From Collybiopsis luxurians FD-317 M1 (Eukaryota; Basidiomycota; Agaricomycetes; Agaricales; Omphalotaceae): a stretch of 64,000 nucleotides of DNA. Shown here piece after piece: positions 36,026 to 46,761 of the stretch; the first letter of the stretch is position 1, and each line of letters begins with the position of its first letter. A model generated the notes under the pieces. The model saw only the letters and a list, made by a program, of their open reading frames with translations. It was not told the DNA's origin and did not search any database. The position numbers and the translations under genes are program-made. Where the stretch lies: positions 423,523 through 487,522 of the forward strand of contig KN834789.1 in the NCBI GenBank assembly GCA_000827265.1. The letters are read 5' to 3'.

Positions 36026-36353
36026 ACCTTTAGAACAGTCTGGTGACAGGAACCTATAATTATTATCTAGAGATTCTCCTCTCCAGCCCCTCCCCCTCCC
36101 AATTTTGTTCTCAACGAACATTATTTTAGATGAGCTCGTCCGGCCTCGGATAGCAGCATCGCAGAGATCATCTAAAGACAACCCGTCTCAACACGGATCT
36201 GGGTACTGTTCAACACAGAGTTGGAACAAAAGAAAAAAAATATTCATCTGGCGGAAGCGGATTGACAATGTTTTTACACACAGCAGGGCATTTTTTATAT
36301 ACGTTAGATTTCACATATCGTCTGCGTAAAGCACACATAGTGCAAACAATAAA
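36026..36353. other. Convergent intergenic region (ADE3 / amidase copy A)
   Basis: These 328 bases between two stops hold no gene. Their right end (acgttagatttcacatatcg at about 36301-36320) resembles the sequence just downstream of the other two amidase C-termini (ttagatttcacctatcggct at about 39873 and 43512), so part of the 3' flank belongs to the duplicated unit. Confidence 0.55.
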
Positions 36354-39049
36354 TCAAACTCCAATAGTACGACCTCCTGGTAGCCTAGCTCCCGCAAATT
36401 TCACCTGAGCCTCAGGCCCCTGAGGACTCTGCGGCTGCTCTTGCTCATTCGCGAGAGAGCCAGAAATATGGTCGAGCGTGATGACGTTGAGAGATGCATC
36501 GACGGTGCGAGAGTATGTATTCCCTGCAGTATCTTGATATGAAAAGACATTGTTACTCGTACCGTTGCCAGTGTTTCCGGTGGACCGCTCTGTAAAGAAT
36601 CCTCCTGCAGAGAAATTTTTCAGCCGGTTATCAGAAAATCAAGCTGTCAGCGGTACTCGCCAGCAATCTGTCTTTCTTGAATAGTCGAACCTAAAATGAA
36701 AGGAGCTGGAACTAGAAGCAATTCTGATATCAGCCCAAGCTAGCAGAACGGGATAAAAGAACCCTACGTAAATCGCGGTTGTACGAATGGTCGAAATTAG
36801 TTGTAACTGTGGGCAGATCGAGATCATCAGAGATGGCAGTCAAACACAATTGCCACTAAAACCCACATGTAGTCGAGTTGATTGTTGTGATATTGATGGC
36901 GAACGGGTATGAGAAATCATCTTTCAAGACTACAATACCGTTGTGTGTTGATGAAACGGTACCGGAACTCAGCTGGAGCACATTCTGAATATTGAGATCA
37001 TCAAGATAGCTTTGTACGTTGGAATACTGAAGACTTTGATCGAACACGACTGTTGTGCAAGCACCTTCGGAACAAACGTCGCTTTCGATGTGAATTGTGC
37101 GGGATGCATCGACTGTGATAACTGCATTCCCGTTTTGCGAGATACTTGCAGAGCTGCTGGACACTGGGAAATTGCTTGCCTCGTATACTGTCATATTACC
37201 AGTAGTTGGAGAGCTGGTGGCTGCGGTGACAATCTGCAATAACCCTATGCTCCAATATTAGATAGGCCCGACAAAGTTTAAAAGAAACTCTTACCGGAAA
37301 CAAACCTTGACGACAAAAGATCAGTATCACCATGCAACTCGAAATCGCATCGCGCACCAGTTCTGATTAATGGCTCCGTCACTCTCAGCTGAGATGACAT
37401 CGAGAGTGAAATTGTGAGCAGCTCCGTCTGTCAGGAGAGGCAAAAATGGCGTGATGTCCAGAACGTATGTTGGTACTATGAAGAGAGGTCGGCGATGAGT
37501 TGCTAGAGACTCGCTGCAGAATTGCCACTCACGATCTAAAGCACCATAGCTTGTTATAGGACGCCATGCTGTCGGTAGCTGAAACATTTTGAGAAAGAGA
37601 CAGAAATTGGAATGCGATTAATCTTACGATTCCTCCAGTAAAGACCACTGGGTAAGGGAACCTATATTGAAACCCACGAATAAGACTTCGAAAGAAAAAG
37701 AAGGACAAGGCGACTAACGCTGTTCCAGCGACCTTGCCGTCGATCTAAGAAATGTTTTCAAAGTCCGCCCGCACCGGGACTTGTTCGCAATGACTATCGA
37801 CTTACGAGTAACCTCACTTCGCGGAATGGACCGTCTCCAAAAGTAATACCTTCGAAAGCGCAGAATCATCAATTATCTTTCCGGGCTCCGTTGAGCACAT
37901 ACGTACCTGAAGGTAAATCTCCTAAGAATTGATTCGGTACATTAAAGTACCAGAATTCCTCGTCGCCGTTCCCAGACGCGTACAGCTCGGCATAAGCAGC
38001 GATCGCGTTTCGAGGAAGGGTAAGATCAACCTGGTAGTATTACATCAAAATACTTTTCGAGGTCACGGAGCGGACTGTGCACACCGAAAGTGCAGGGCTG
38101 ACTGAGGCATCGGCGCTAGCATTAGAGGTATTGTTGGCAGCCGAAATGGGAAGTATAACATTTGCCTTGGACGCTGCAGGAACAGCGGCCGAAGAGGCAT
38201 AGAAGGTTGCCTCAAGGGTTGCTGGAACATTCAATACGTGAGTACTACCTGACGCCATGTAATATCCACAAAAATACTTACTCGAGTAGATTCCGTTGAG
38301 CCCGGTTTCCAATAAATTATCCAGCTGAAGGATTAGTCGACCACTGTCGGCAAAGAGAGGGATAAATCGAGTAACATCCTTTATGTAGGTCCAAATAATT
38401 CCTGTGGTGGATGGTTCCGGAGTTGACGTCCGCCATACTGGTACCGGAAGATGAGCGAATCTGGCTGTCATTGTCCCAATGGAGCACTTACTTTCAACGT
38501 TCTGGAAGGTGAATATACCAAGGCGATCGAACTGAGTTCCATCTAAGATCATACATTAACTTCCGTCCGATACATTGTGGGAACAGCGTCCATACTGGAA
38601 GTAACCGTAAAATTCAGGGTGACTGCAGCCCACGATCCAGGCTCCCCGCAATCCGTGGGAGGACTTCAAAATTTGATAAGACCCTAAAAACCACAATGAC
38701 GAGGACAACTCCATACGTGTATTCAACAATCTCTGGACTTGAATTTTGACTCGACATGAGCAAAAGTGATACAGACAGCAGGGTACAACTCACTCTCCGA
38801 AAGAATTCCCAAAAGCTCGCCTGAAAGCAATTAGTGTCCTTCAAAAATCCATCTAGATAAGCCTTACTGGAATAGCTGGATAGTGCATTTTTGAGCGTTC
38901 TGGGGTACGGGAGGTGGCTGAGCGACTTGGAAATCGACCAACGGTATTGGCACTTGTCCCCGACAGGAAGAGATTATCAACGCAAACAATCCAGATATGA
39001 GCAGAACAATGCTGGGCATGGTGGGTAAAGGGAGGGTCACAGACAGCAT
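36354..39049 (-). CDS. Secreted PNGase A-like N-glycan amidase (PF12222), copy A
   Basis: This family (peptide-N4-(N-acetyl-beta-glucosaminyl)asparagine amidase A) releases N-glycans from glycoproteins outside the cell. The start at 39049 (MLSVTLPLP) or 39019 (MPSIVLLISGLFALIISSCR) gives a signal peptide. The mature end reads PLVDFQVAQPPPVPQNAQ, then RAFGNSFGE, PPTDCGEPGSWAAVTLNFTV, NGTQFDRLGIFTFQNVE and IWRTSTPEPSTTGIIWTYIK: the conserved N-terminal fold of the family. It continues with DVTRFIPLFADSG, FYASSAAVPAASKANVILPI, TAWRPITSYGALD, VPTYVLDITPFLPLLTDGAA and a beta-rich C-terminal part. The last residues are GARLPGGRTIGV, TGA at 36354-36356. More than ten short introns; the splices I followed keep phase. 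A TATA-like ttatata lies just upstream at about 39066. Confidence 0.85.
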
Positions 39050-39928
39050 CTCTCCTTCGTTCGACTTATATACTACAGGGATTCCTGTGTGAATTCGAAT
39101 ATGAGAATTGGAAAGGATGGTCTGATGGAGGCCATATGCTATGTAAATAATCAAATCAGGTACAAGAAGATTTTGGCTAAATTTATTGAACGAACAAGGA
39201 GCGAACAGCGAATCGCTGTGTTGAAGGCTACCGAAACGTTAAAAGTAGCAGATGAAGTAACTTAAACTTCGGCGGTCAAAGCTTGATATATCTGCCACGT
39301 GTACAATGAGAAACCGGCTATGCTGCGCCTTTCCAGATTTTGGTCTGTATGCTCCATGTGAAGGCTTCATCGATATCGTACCGAGCATTCGAAGGTCCAT
39401 TCTCTCTCCGTGACCTACAGTATCATGCCATTTAAACGAGCGAACTTGACCTGCTCGTTGAATTTCATGTACCCAGCATTGTATTATGTTTGAATACGGA
39501 GATCTGTTTTCTCTGTCCCATGTTTTAGAAGAGCTCGAATATCTGAGTGCACCTAAGTTAAAAAGAAATGAGATATTCGGGTCAGATTCACTGGCAAATT
39601 GATTCGACAGTTGAGTGAACATATCGTCGATATTCTGGGGATGGAGAGGACGTTATGGAAGAAATGTATTCAAAACCCTTTCCATTCATACAACGGCTTC
39701 GGCTTCACTTTGACCATGCATAGGTGTGTTGTACGGATATCCGCCTCGGACTTCTCATTCATCACGTCTTTGACATTTACGCGAGGACTCTTCAGACTGG
39801 AGTGAACAAAAGAACACCCGAGTGGATTTTGTCATTTCAAGCAGGCGACTTTCTGGCCGAGAGAAAGACACATTAGATTTCACCTATCGGCTACGCATAC
39901 AGCACATGGCAGATAGAGAGAGCAAAAA
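39050..39928. other. Upstream spacer of amidase copy A, partly repeated elsewhere
   Basis: The left part (39050-39305) is the promoter of copy A: ttatata at about 39066 and a cacgtg core near 39297, both repeated upstream of copy B (46280s and 46472). From 39306 it is the first arm of the 1.1-kb direct repeat. On the minus strand it keeps an open frame containing RMDLRMLGTISMKPSH that recurs in the second arm and, more decayed, at about 46540-46600. Confidence 0.65.
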
Positions 39929-40412
39929 TTAAACACCGATAGTACGACCTCCTGGTAGCCTAGCTCCCACGAACTTTACCTGAACCTGAGGCTCCTGAGG
40001 ACTCTGCGACCGCTCTTGGTCATTCGCGAGAGAGCCAGAAGTATAGTCGGTCTTTATGGAGTTTCGAGATGCATCGACAGTGCGGAAGAAAGTATTTCCT
40101 GCGGTATCTCGATACGAAAAGGAATTGTTGCTCGTACCACTGCCTGTGCTCCCGGTGGACTGCTCCGTAAAGAATCCTCCTGCAAGAAAAATTTTAGACA
40201 GTTGTAGAAAGGTCAATCGGTCATTATCACTCGCCAGCACGCTGTCTTTCTTGGATCGTCGAACCTAAAATGGAAGGAGCTGGAACTGAGCAGAAGCATT
40301 CTGAATCAGGCTCAGCAAAATACGATAAAAGAAAGATCCCTACGTAAATCTCGGTTGTACGGATGGTCGAAATCAGCTGTGACTATGGGGTAGATGGGGA
40401 CTATCAGAGACA
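39306..40412 (+). repeat. 1.1-kb direct repeat, arm 1
   Basis: This arm aligns base by base with 42935-44051, with scattered substitutions and a few small indels; for instance arm 2 has an extra ttcttagaaga-like stretch near 43282. The left border is near atgag(a/t)aaccggctatg and the right border is at gactatcagagaca (40412/44051). Beyond these points the two sites share nothing. The arm comprises spacer DNA plus the last exons of an amidase gene. Confidence 0.85.
39929..40412 (-). pseudogene. C-terminal fragment of a PNGase A-like gene
   Basis: The minus-strand frame ends at a TAA (39929-39931) with GARLPGGRTIGV and carries GGFFTEQSTGSTGSGTSNNS, matching the last exon of copies A and B. 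It is closest to copy B, as at FSYRDTAGNTFFR. It also keeps the preceding intron and part of the next exon, then homology stops at 40412 and unrelated sequence begins. The N-terminal nine-tenths of the gene is absent. It therefore cannot make the enzyme and is a duplication remnant. Confidence 0.85.
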
Positions 40413-41322
40413 ACACACCAAGCTCGACGACATGCTTTCTCAAGCACTCGCCGTGTCACGGTTCGACGGTCGGGAGGAACGATTTGCTGCTGCAGCCAGA
40501 GGTGAAGACATGGAAATGGATCTCAGTGATCCCGAGGACGACGACGAAGATGGCTACGAGCTCGCGCAGCTCACGGAATATAGTGGGATACGGGACCTCG
40601 CTTTAGGTGACTGGGCTTGCAACAGGATTCTGGACGGATTTTGGATCAGTCCTGGTGATCAGTGGTGGGGACACATGTTTCCTGATCAGCCCTGGGGCAA
40701 GGTTCGCGCCCAACACCCGTATCCTTGGACGGTCGAAGAAGACGAAGCGATAGAGACTGGCGAAGAAGATGCCGCGATCGATGAACGTCCCAAACTTACC
40801 ACTGTCAAGGAAGTCATTCCCCCGTCACACCCTCTCTGCGAACAGGCCTTCCGCGCCTTCCAAAAACAAATGCGCGACCTTCTCCTCCCCGCGATGAAGA
40901 ATACTGTCTGACGGCTCGTGATCGAATGTGGCATAGACGGTATCGACCCTGCCATCCGTGCCACGCGTATGAACCTTGAGGACATCATGAAAGAGCTTCG
41001 GGATGAAGCTACCTGGTTCAATGGCGTCGATTGGCTTGAGAGGCGGAGGAATGCTCAGCGAGAGGCTGCCGCGAGGGAGAAAGCCTCCTCCAGCGATGAT
41101 CACTCGACTTCGTCTTCGTCTGGATCGAGTAAATCTTCTGACGAGTCTTCGACGGTTACGAGTCCGGTTCATTCGACGACAACCCTGCAAATGACTCCAT
41201 CGCCCCCGCTGTTTGTGGAAGGCAAGAAGAACGTCGTGGCGCAAGATACGAAACCGGTGACGATTCCCGTTGCCCCCCGCCACATAGTCCTTTTCAACTT
41301 TCCTTCACCACCAAAGCTATGA
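40413..41322 (+). pseudogene. Broken acidic-protein gene fragment with in-frame TGA
   Basis: A plus-strand frame reads through from the repeat arm and then gives MLSQALAVSRFDGREE, an acidic tract DPEDDDEDGYEL, GDWACNRILDGFWIS, DQWWGHMFPDQPWGK, PPSHPLCEQAFRAFQKQM and LLLPAMKNTV. A TGA at 40909-40911 interrupts it. The same frame goes on as RLVIECGIDGIDPAIRATRM, NLEDIMKELRDEATWFNGVD, WLERRRN and a Ser-rich tail to a TGA at 41320-41322. A single C-to-T change in a CGA Arg codon would explain the stop. The 5' end is also missing, since the frame begins at the breakpoint. I recognise no family. TGA readthrough or an unseen intron are alternatives, but the first is unlikely and no GT-AG pair nearby removes the stop cleanly. 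Confidence 0.6.
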
Positions 41323-42735
41323 TCGAAATACCTTCACAATTTGCAGACGAAGCGAAAGGTATTTCTTCTTTCTACATACTTTACTCATTGCTTACCTACC
41401 CTTACCCTCTCCTTAGCTCTTGCCAACTCCCAGAACAAGTCCTCATGGCATCCAGTACCCTGCCCCGAATCCGATAACCCTGACCCTACCTTCTATGATG
41501 ACTTCGTGACAGAAGATCTGGAGAACGCCACGGGTTCAACTAACTGGCTTTTGCACCATATACCAGGCATATTTGACTCTGGACATGAACTCTGCATCCG
41601 CTATAAACGAAACCCAGACGTTGTCGACTGCTCCGAGAATGAAGCCCTCTGCGGAGACGGGGGTGGTTTAAGCTATCTGGTAGCTAAAGAGGTCCTCTTT
41701 GATAAATCCATTATCAGATGCACCCCAACTCACCCCTTTTAATAGGTCCTTCAGCACCTCCCATCTTCCCAACCTCACCCACGCCGCAAATTCCATGTTG
41801 ATTTCTTTACCAACCAAGATGGTACTCATCATTTCGACATTACTGAAACGGACCTTCAGATTAGGGGCCACGCTCTTGATCAATTCGAAAACATTTCTTT
41901 GCCTTTCATCAACATTTCTTCTTTGCGCCAAAAATATATCTGTTGTGGTAGCCTTAGGATCCATGTTGTTACTGTTAACCCAGAGGACGACCAAAAACTC
42001 TTAGTTTTCAAAGAGGCTTTCCCACCAGATGTCTCTCTTTCTTTTCCTAGAGAACTCAGCTTCTTGCAGCGTCTTCCACATTCCGACTTTCTTCTCCACC
42101 CAACAGCAGTCATTGTAGACGATACCCATCTTCTCCGAGGCTATCTTATTCCCTACCACCCCGCTTCTTCGTTAAATAGTCTATTCCACCTAAGCTCTTG
42201 CGACTCTGTTTCTATTTCCCCTTTTCAGCCTATGCATGGTCCCTTCCCTTCCCACCTTCAACGCACTCATAACCGCCCAAGAATCTCCTGGCCGTTGAGG
42301 CTTTTATGGGCTGCTGAAGCAGTCGCCGCAATCGCTTTCCTCCACTCCCAGGCAATTTTTTGGGGAGATGTTAAAGTAGATAATATTGTTCTTTGCACAG
42401 ATGGCCATTGCCGCCTAATCGACTACTTTCCTCATGGCTACAGTGAGGACTGGGCTCCACCCGAGTTTCCCGCCACTATCAGAAGCCGTCCTGCTAGGGA
42501 TATTTATACTCCTGAGCATGATGTTTTTTCCCTAGGCTTGTTACTGTGGGCCATTGGAGAGGAGGTCTTCAATTTTGTGCGGGAAGTTCCTTTTGTAGAG
42601 CCTGTACTTCTTTGGAGTATCGATGGACATGTCCCCGATTGGTATCGGCAGCTGGCCCAGTCTTGCCTCAACCCATCACCAGTTAGCCGGATGAAGGTTG
42701 ATCAACTGTTGGCTGGGTTAAAGGTACATGTTTAG
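41319..42735 (+). CDS. Atypical protein-kinase-like protein
   Basis: Exons 41319-41358, 41417-41679 and 41746-42735 splice in phase to 430 aa. The N-terminal 150 residues (HPVPCPESDNPDPTFYDDFV and onward) are unrecognised. The C-terminal 250 form a kinase-like fold: LLVFKEAF supplies the beta-3 Lys, ELSFLQRL the alpha-C Glu, and LRGYLIPYH the hinge region. The catalytic loop is IFWGDVKVDNIVLC, where the usual His before the catalytic sequence is Trp while Asp, Lys and Asn are kept. DFG is replaced by IDYFP. APPEF stands for the APE motif. DVFSLGLLLWAIGEEV is subdomain IX. It may be a kinase with altered metal binding or a pseudokinase. It sits alone on the single-copy insert between the repeat arms. 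Its ATG overlaps the TGA of the upstream relic by two bases, which I take as chance. Confidence 0.75.
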
Positions 42736-43567
42736 GAGTAGCTTTAATGGACAGGAAAGAGATTACAAATGTGTATTGTTTTAAATAGTTTCAAGTACTC
42801 GCTAGATAACGATGCTGTTCTTAGGAGACGACCCCCCGAGCTACAATATCTTACTGTCGTAGAGGAAGCTCAGATGATTTCCCTTCTGCGATTCGACGGT
42901 AGCGGGCTCTGCTGCTCACCGGCGCTACTTGGTTATGAGTAACCGGCTATGCTGCGCCTTTCCAGATTTTGGTCTGTATACTCCATGTGAAGGCTTCATC
43001 GATATCGTACCGAGCATTCGAAGGTCCATTCTCTCTCTGTGACCTGCAGTATTATGCTGTTTAAACGAGCGAACTTGACCTGCTCGTTGAATTTCATGTA
43101 CCCAGCATTGTATTATGTTTGAATACGGAGATCTGTTTTCTCTGTCCCATGTTTTGGAAGAGCTCGAATATCTGAGTGCACCTAAGTTGAAAAGAAATGA
43201 GATGTTCGGGTCAGATTCACTGGCAAATTGACTCAACAGTTGAGTCAACATATCATCGATATTCTGGGGGTGGAGAGGGCGTTCTTAGAAGATATGGAAG
43301 AAACGTATTCAAAATCCTTTCCATTCATATAACGGCTTCGGCTTCACTTTGACCATGCATAGGTGTGTTGTACGGATATCCGCCTCGGATTTCTCATTCA
43401 TCACGTCTTCGACATTTACGCGAGGACTCTTCAGACTGGAGTGAACAAAAGAACACCCGAGTGGATTTTGTCATTTCAAGCAGGCGACTTTCTAGCCGAG
43501 AGAAAGACACATTAGATTTCACCTATCGGCTACGCATACAGCACATGGCAGATAGAGAGAGCAAAAA
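42736..43567. other. Intergenic: insert end and repeat-arm spacer
   Basis: Bases 42736-42934 are the right end of the inserted segment and show no gene and no terminal inverted repeat. From 42935 the second repeat arm begins, here spacer DNA downstream of amidase copy B, with the same minus-strand frame (RMDLRMLGTISMKPSH) as arm 1. Confidence 0.6.
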
Positions 43568-44051
43568 TTAAACACCGATAGTACGACTTCCTGGTAGCCT
43601 AGCTCCCACGAACTTTACCTGAACCTGAGGCTCCTGAGGACTCTGCGACCGTTCTTGGTCACTCGTGAGAGAGCTAGAAGTATGGTCGGTCGTTATGACG
43701 TTTTGAGATGCATCGACAATGCGGAAGAAAGTATTTCCTGCGGTATCTCGATACGAAAAGGAATTGTTGCTCGTACCACTGCCTGTGCTCCCGGTGGACT
43801 GCCCCGTAAAGAATCCTCCTGCAGGAAAAATTTTAGACGGTTGTAGAAAGTTCAACCGGTCATGATCACTCGCCAGCACGCTGTCTTTCTTGGATCGTCG
43901 AACCTAAAATGAAAGGAGCTGGAACTACGTAGAAGCATTCTGAATCAGGCTGAACAAAACACGATAAAAGAAAGATCCCTACGTAAATCTCGGTTGTACG
44001 AATGGTCGAAATCAGCTGTGACTATGGGGCAGATAGGGACTATCAGAGACA
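42935..44051 (+). repeat. 1.1-kb direct repeat, arm 2
   Basis: This is the partner of 39306-40412 in the same orientation. It contains the same spacer and the last exons of an amidase gene. Here the homology to the amidase continues beyond the arm, so this arm is the complete context and arm 1 the truncated one. Confidence 0.85.
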
Positions 44052-46259
44052 GCAATGAAACGAAGTTGGGACCGGAACCCACATGTGGTTGAGTTAATAG
44101 TTGTGAAATTGAGGGCGAACGGAAACGAAAAATCGTCTTTCAACACTACGATACCATTGTGTGTTGACGAAACGGAACCGGAACTCAGCTGAAGCACGTC
44201 CTGGACATTCAGACCATCGAAATAACTTTGTACGTTGGAATACTCGAGACTCTGATCAAACACCACTGTGGTACAAACACCGTTGGAACAAACGTCGCTT
44301 TCAATATGGATTTTGCGAGAAGCGTTGACCGTGATGACCATATCGCCACTTTGCGAGATACTTGCAGTGCTACTGGACACCGGGAAATCGTTCGCCTCAT
44401 AGACTGTCATATTACCAGTAGTTGGGGAGCTTGTGTTTGCGGTGACAATCTGCAACAGTCTTACTCCCCAATATTGAACGTGTTCAAGTCCGACAAAGGA
44501 AAAAAAAAAGTGCTTACCAGAAACAAACCTAGACGGCAAAAGATTAGTATCACTACTATGCAACCCGAAATCGGAAGATCGCGCACCAGTTCTGATTAAT
44601 GGCTCCGTCACTCTCAGCCGAGATGACATCGAGAGTGAAATTGTGGGCATCTCCATCTGTCAGGAGAGGTAAAAACGGCGTGACGTCTAGAACATATGTT
44701 GGTACTATATAGGAAGAAAGGTCAGTGAAGAATTAGACTCGCCATAGAAATACCACCCACGGTCTAAAGCACCGTAGCTTGTTATAGGACGCCATGCTGG
44801 AGGCAGCTGAAGTATTATGAGAAAGAGGTTGAAACCGGATTGCGATTATAATCTTACAATTCCTCCAGTAAAGACCACTGGATAAGGGAACCTATAAACC
44901 CACGAATGAGATTTTGATTGAAAAAGAAGGACAAGACGACTGACATTGTTCCAGCGACCTTGCCGTCAATCTAAGAAATGTTATTCAATTCCATCTGTTC
45001 GCAATGACCATCGACTTACAAGTAACCTCACTTCGCGGAATGGACCGTCTCCAAGAGTGGAATCTTCGAAAGGGCAGGAATAGCATCAAAACTCTTTTTG
45101 AGCGCTGGTAAATGGATCCATACTTGACGGAAAATCTCCAAGAAATTGATTGGGCACATTAGTATACCAAAATTCCTCATTGCCGTTTCCGGATGCGTAC
45201 AGCTCGGCGTAAGCAGCGATCGCGTTCCGAGGAAGGGTAAGATCGACCTGAAAGTATTACATCAACAACTTTTCAGGTCATGGAGTGGACTATGCACACC
45301 GAAAGTGCAGGGCTGACTGAGGCATCGGCGCTAGCACTAGAGGTATTGTTGGCAGCCGAAATGGAAAGTATGACGTTTGCTTTGGCCGCTGCAGGAGTAG
45401 CGGCAGAGGAGGCATAGAAGGTTGCCTCAAGGGTTGCTGGAACATTCAAGTCGTGAGTACTTGACACCATGTAACATCCACAAAAACACTTACTCGAGTA
45501 GATTCCATTGAGCTCGGAATCCAATATATTATCCAGCTCAAAGATTAGTCGACCACTGTCGGAAAAGAGAGGGATGAATCGAGTAGCATCCTTTATGTAG
45601 GTCCAAATAATTCCTGTAGTGGATGGTTCCGGGGTTGATGTCCGCCATACTGGTACCGGAAGATGAGCGAATCTGGCTGTCATTGTCCCAATGGAGCACT
45701 TACTTTCAACGTTCTGGAAGGTGAATATACCAAGGCGATCGAACTGAGTTCCATCTAAGATCATATATCAACTTCTGTTAGATATATTGAAGGAACAGCG
45801 TCCATACTGGAGGTAACCGTAAAGTTCAGGGTGACTGCAGTCCACGATCCAGGCCCCCCGCAATCCGTGGTAGGTCTTGAGAAATTGATATGAGCCTAAA
45901 CACAGCAATGACGAAAACAACTCCATACGTGTATTCAACGACCTCTGGACTTGAATTTTCAGTCAACATGAACAAAAGAAACAGACAGCCAAATACAGCT
46001 GGGTACGACTCACTCTCCAAAAGAGTTCCCGAAGGCTCGCCTGAAAGCGATTAGTATCCCTCAAAATTATTCATCAGTACAAGTTTTACTGGAATAACTG
46101 AATGGTGCATTTTTGAGCGTTCTGTGGTACGGGAGGTGGCTGAGTGACCTGGAAATCGACCAAGGGTATTGGCACCTGTCCCACACAGGAAGAGATCGTC
46201 AACGCAAAAAATCCAGATATAAGCAGGAAAACGCGCATGATAGGGAAGGGCAAAGTCAT
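43568..46259 (-). CDS. Secreted PNGase A-like N-glycan amidase (PF12222), copy B
   Basis: This is a near twin of copy A, with the same exon layout and 5' flank. The start at 46259 reads MTLPFPIMRVFLLISGFFAL, a signal peptide, then PLVDFQVTQPPPVPQNAQ, RAFGNSFGE, NGTQFDRLGIFTFQNVE and IWRTSTPEPSTTGIIWTYIK. It continues with DATRFIPLFSDSG, FYASSAATPAAAKANVIL, RPITSYGALD, VPTYVLDVTPFLPLLTD, SNTVYEANDFPVSSS-type strands and the C-terminal GGFFTGQSTGSTGSGTSNNS ending GSRTIGV, TAA at 43568-43570. I met no stop or frameshift. Differences from copy A look mostly conservative, which suggests both are under selection. A TATA-like ttatata lies at about 46285. Confidence 0.83.
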
Positions 46260-46761
46260 AGACAAAATCTCCTCTTCGTTCGACTTATATACAGGGATTC
46301 CTGTGTGGATTCAGAAGTGGTAACTGGAAAGGATGGTCTGATGGAGGCCATATGCTATGTAAATATTCAAATCAAGTATAAGAAGATTCTGGCTGAATTT
46401 ATTGAGCGAACAAAGGATCGCTGTGTTGGAGACTACCGAAACGTTTCGGCGGTCAAAGCTTGATATATCTCCCACGTGTACAATGAATAACCGCGCTTGC
46501 AACTTTAGGCCTGTATACTAACTGTGCACTCCATGTCTGAAGGCGTCATCGAGTTTGGATCAGACACTCAGAGGTCCATTCTTCTTCTGTGTCCTGCGGT
46601 AGAGTATTACGCATTCGGCGACCTGGTTAGAAACGAACTCTACATTGAAATCGAACTGAGTTCGGCTTCGAGCGAAAGTGTCGTCAGATCGTCGCTTAGG
46701 ACGCTGTTTGGAGCATCATGCGGGTAACTTGATGATTGAAACGCGAAAATAGATAGAAAAA
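46260..46761. other. Upstream spacer of amidase copy B
   Basis: These 502 bases begin with a promoter like that of copy A (ttatata, then cacgtg near 46472). They continue with a diverged version of the spacer found at 39.3 kb (clear match at ctccatgt(c)tgaaggc(g)tcatcga and (a)ggtccattct(c/t)), then reach the 3' end of the prenyltransferase gene. No intact gene is seen. Confidence 0.6.

Noticed and set aside
41319..41322. ATGA overlap of a stop and a start codon, as in coupled bacterial genes
   Set aside because: The upstream frame is a broken eukaryotic fragment and nuclear fungal genes do not use translational coupling; the overlap is most likely chance.
40413..42934. Insert as a DNA transposon or retrotransposon
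   Set aside because: No transposase, integrase or reverse transcriptase motif, no inverted or long terminal repeats at its edges, and the flanking repeats are too long to be target-site duplications of a known element class.
43568..46259. Amidase copy B as a pseudogene because several frames end early
   Set aside because: Each early stop lies just after a good gt donor, and the splices restore the family motifs exactly as in copy A.
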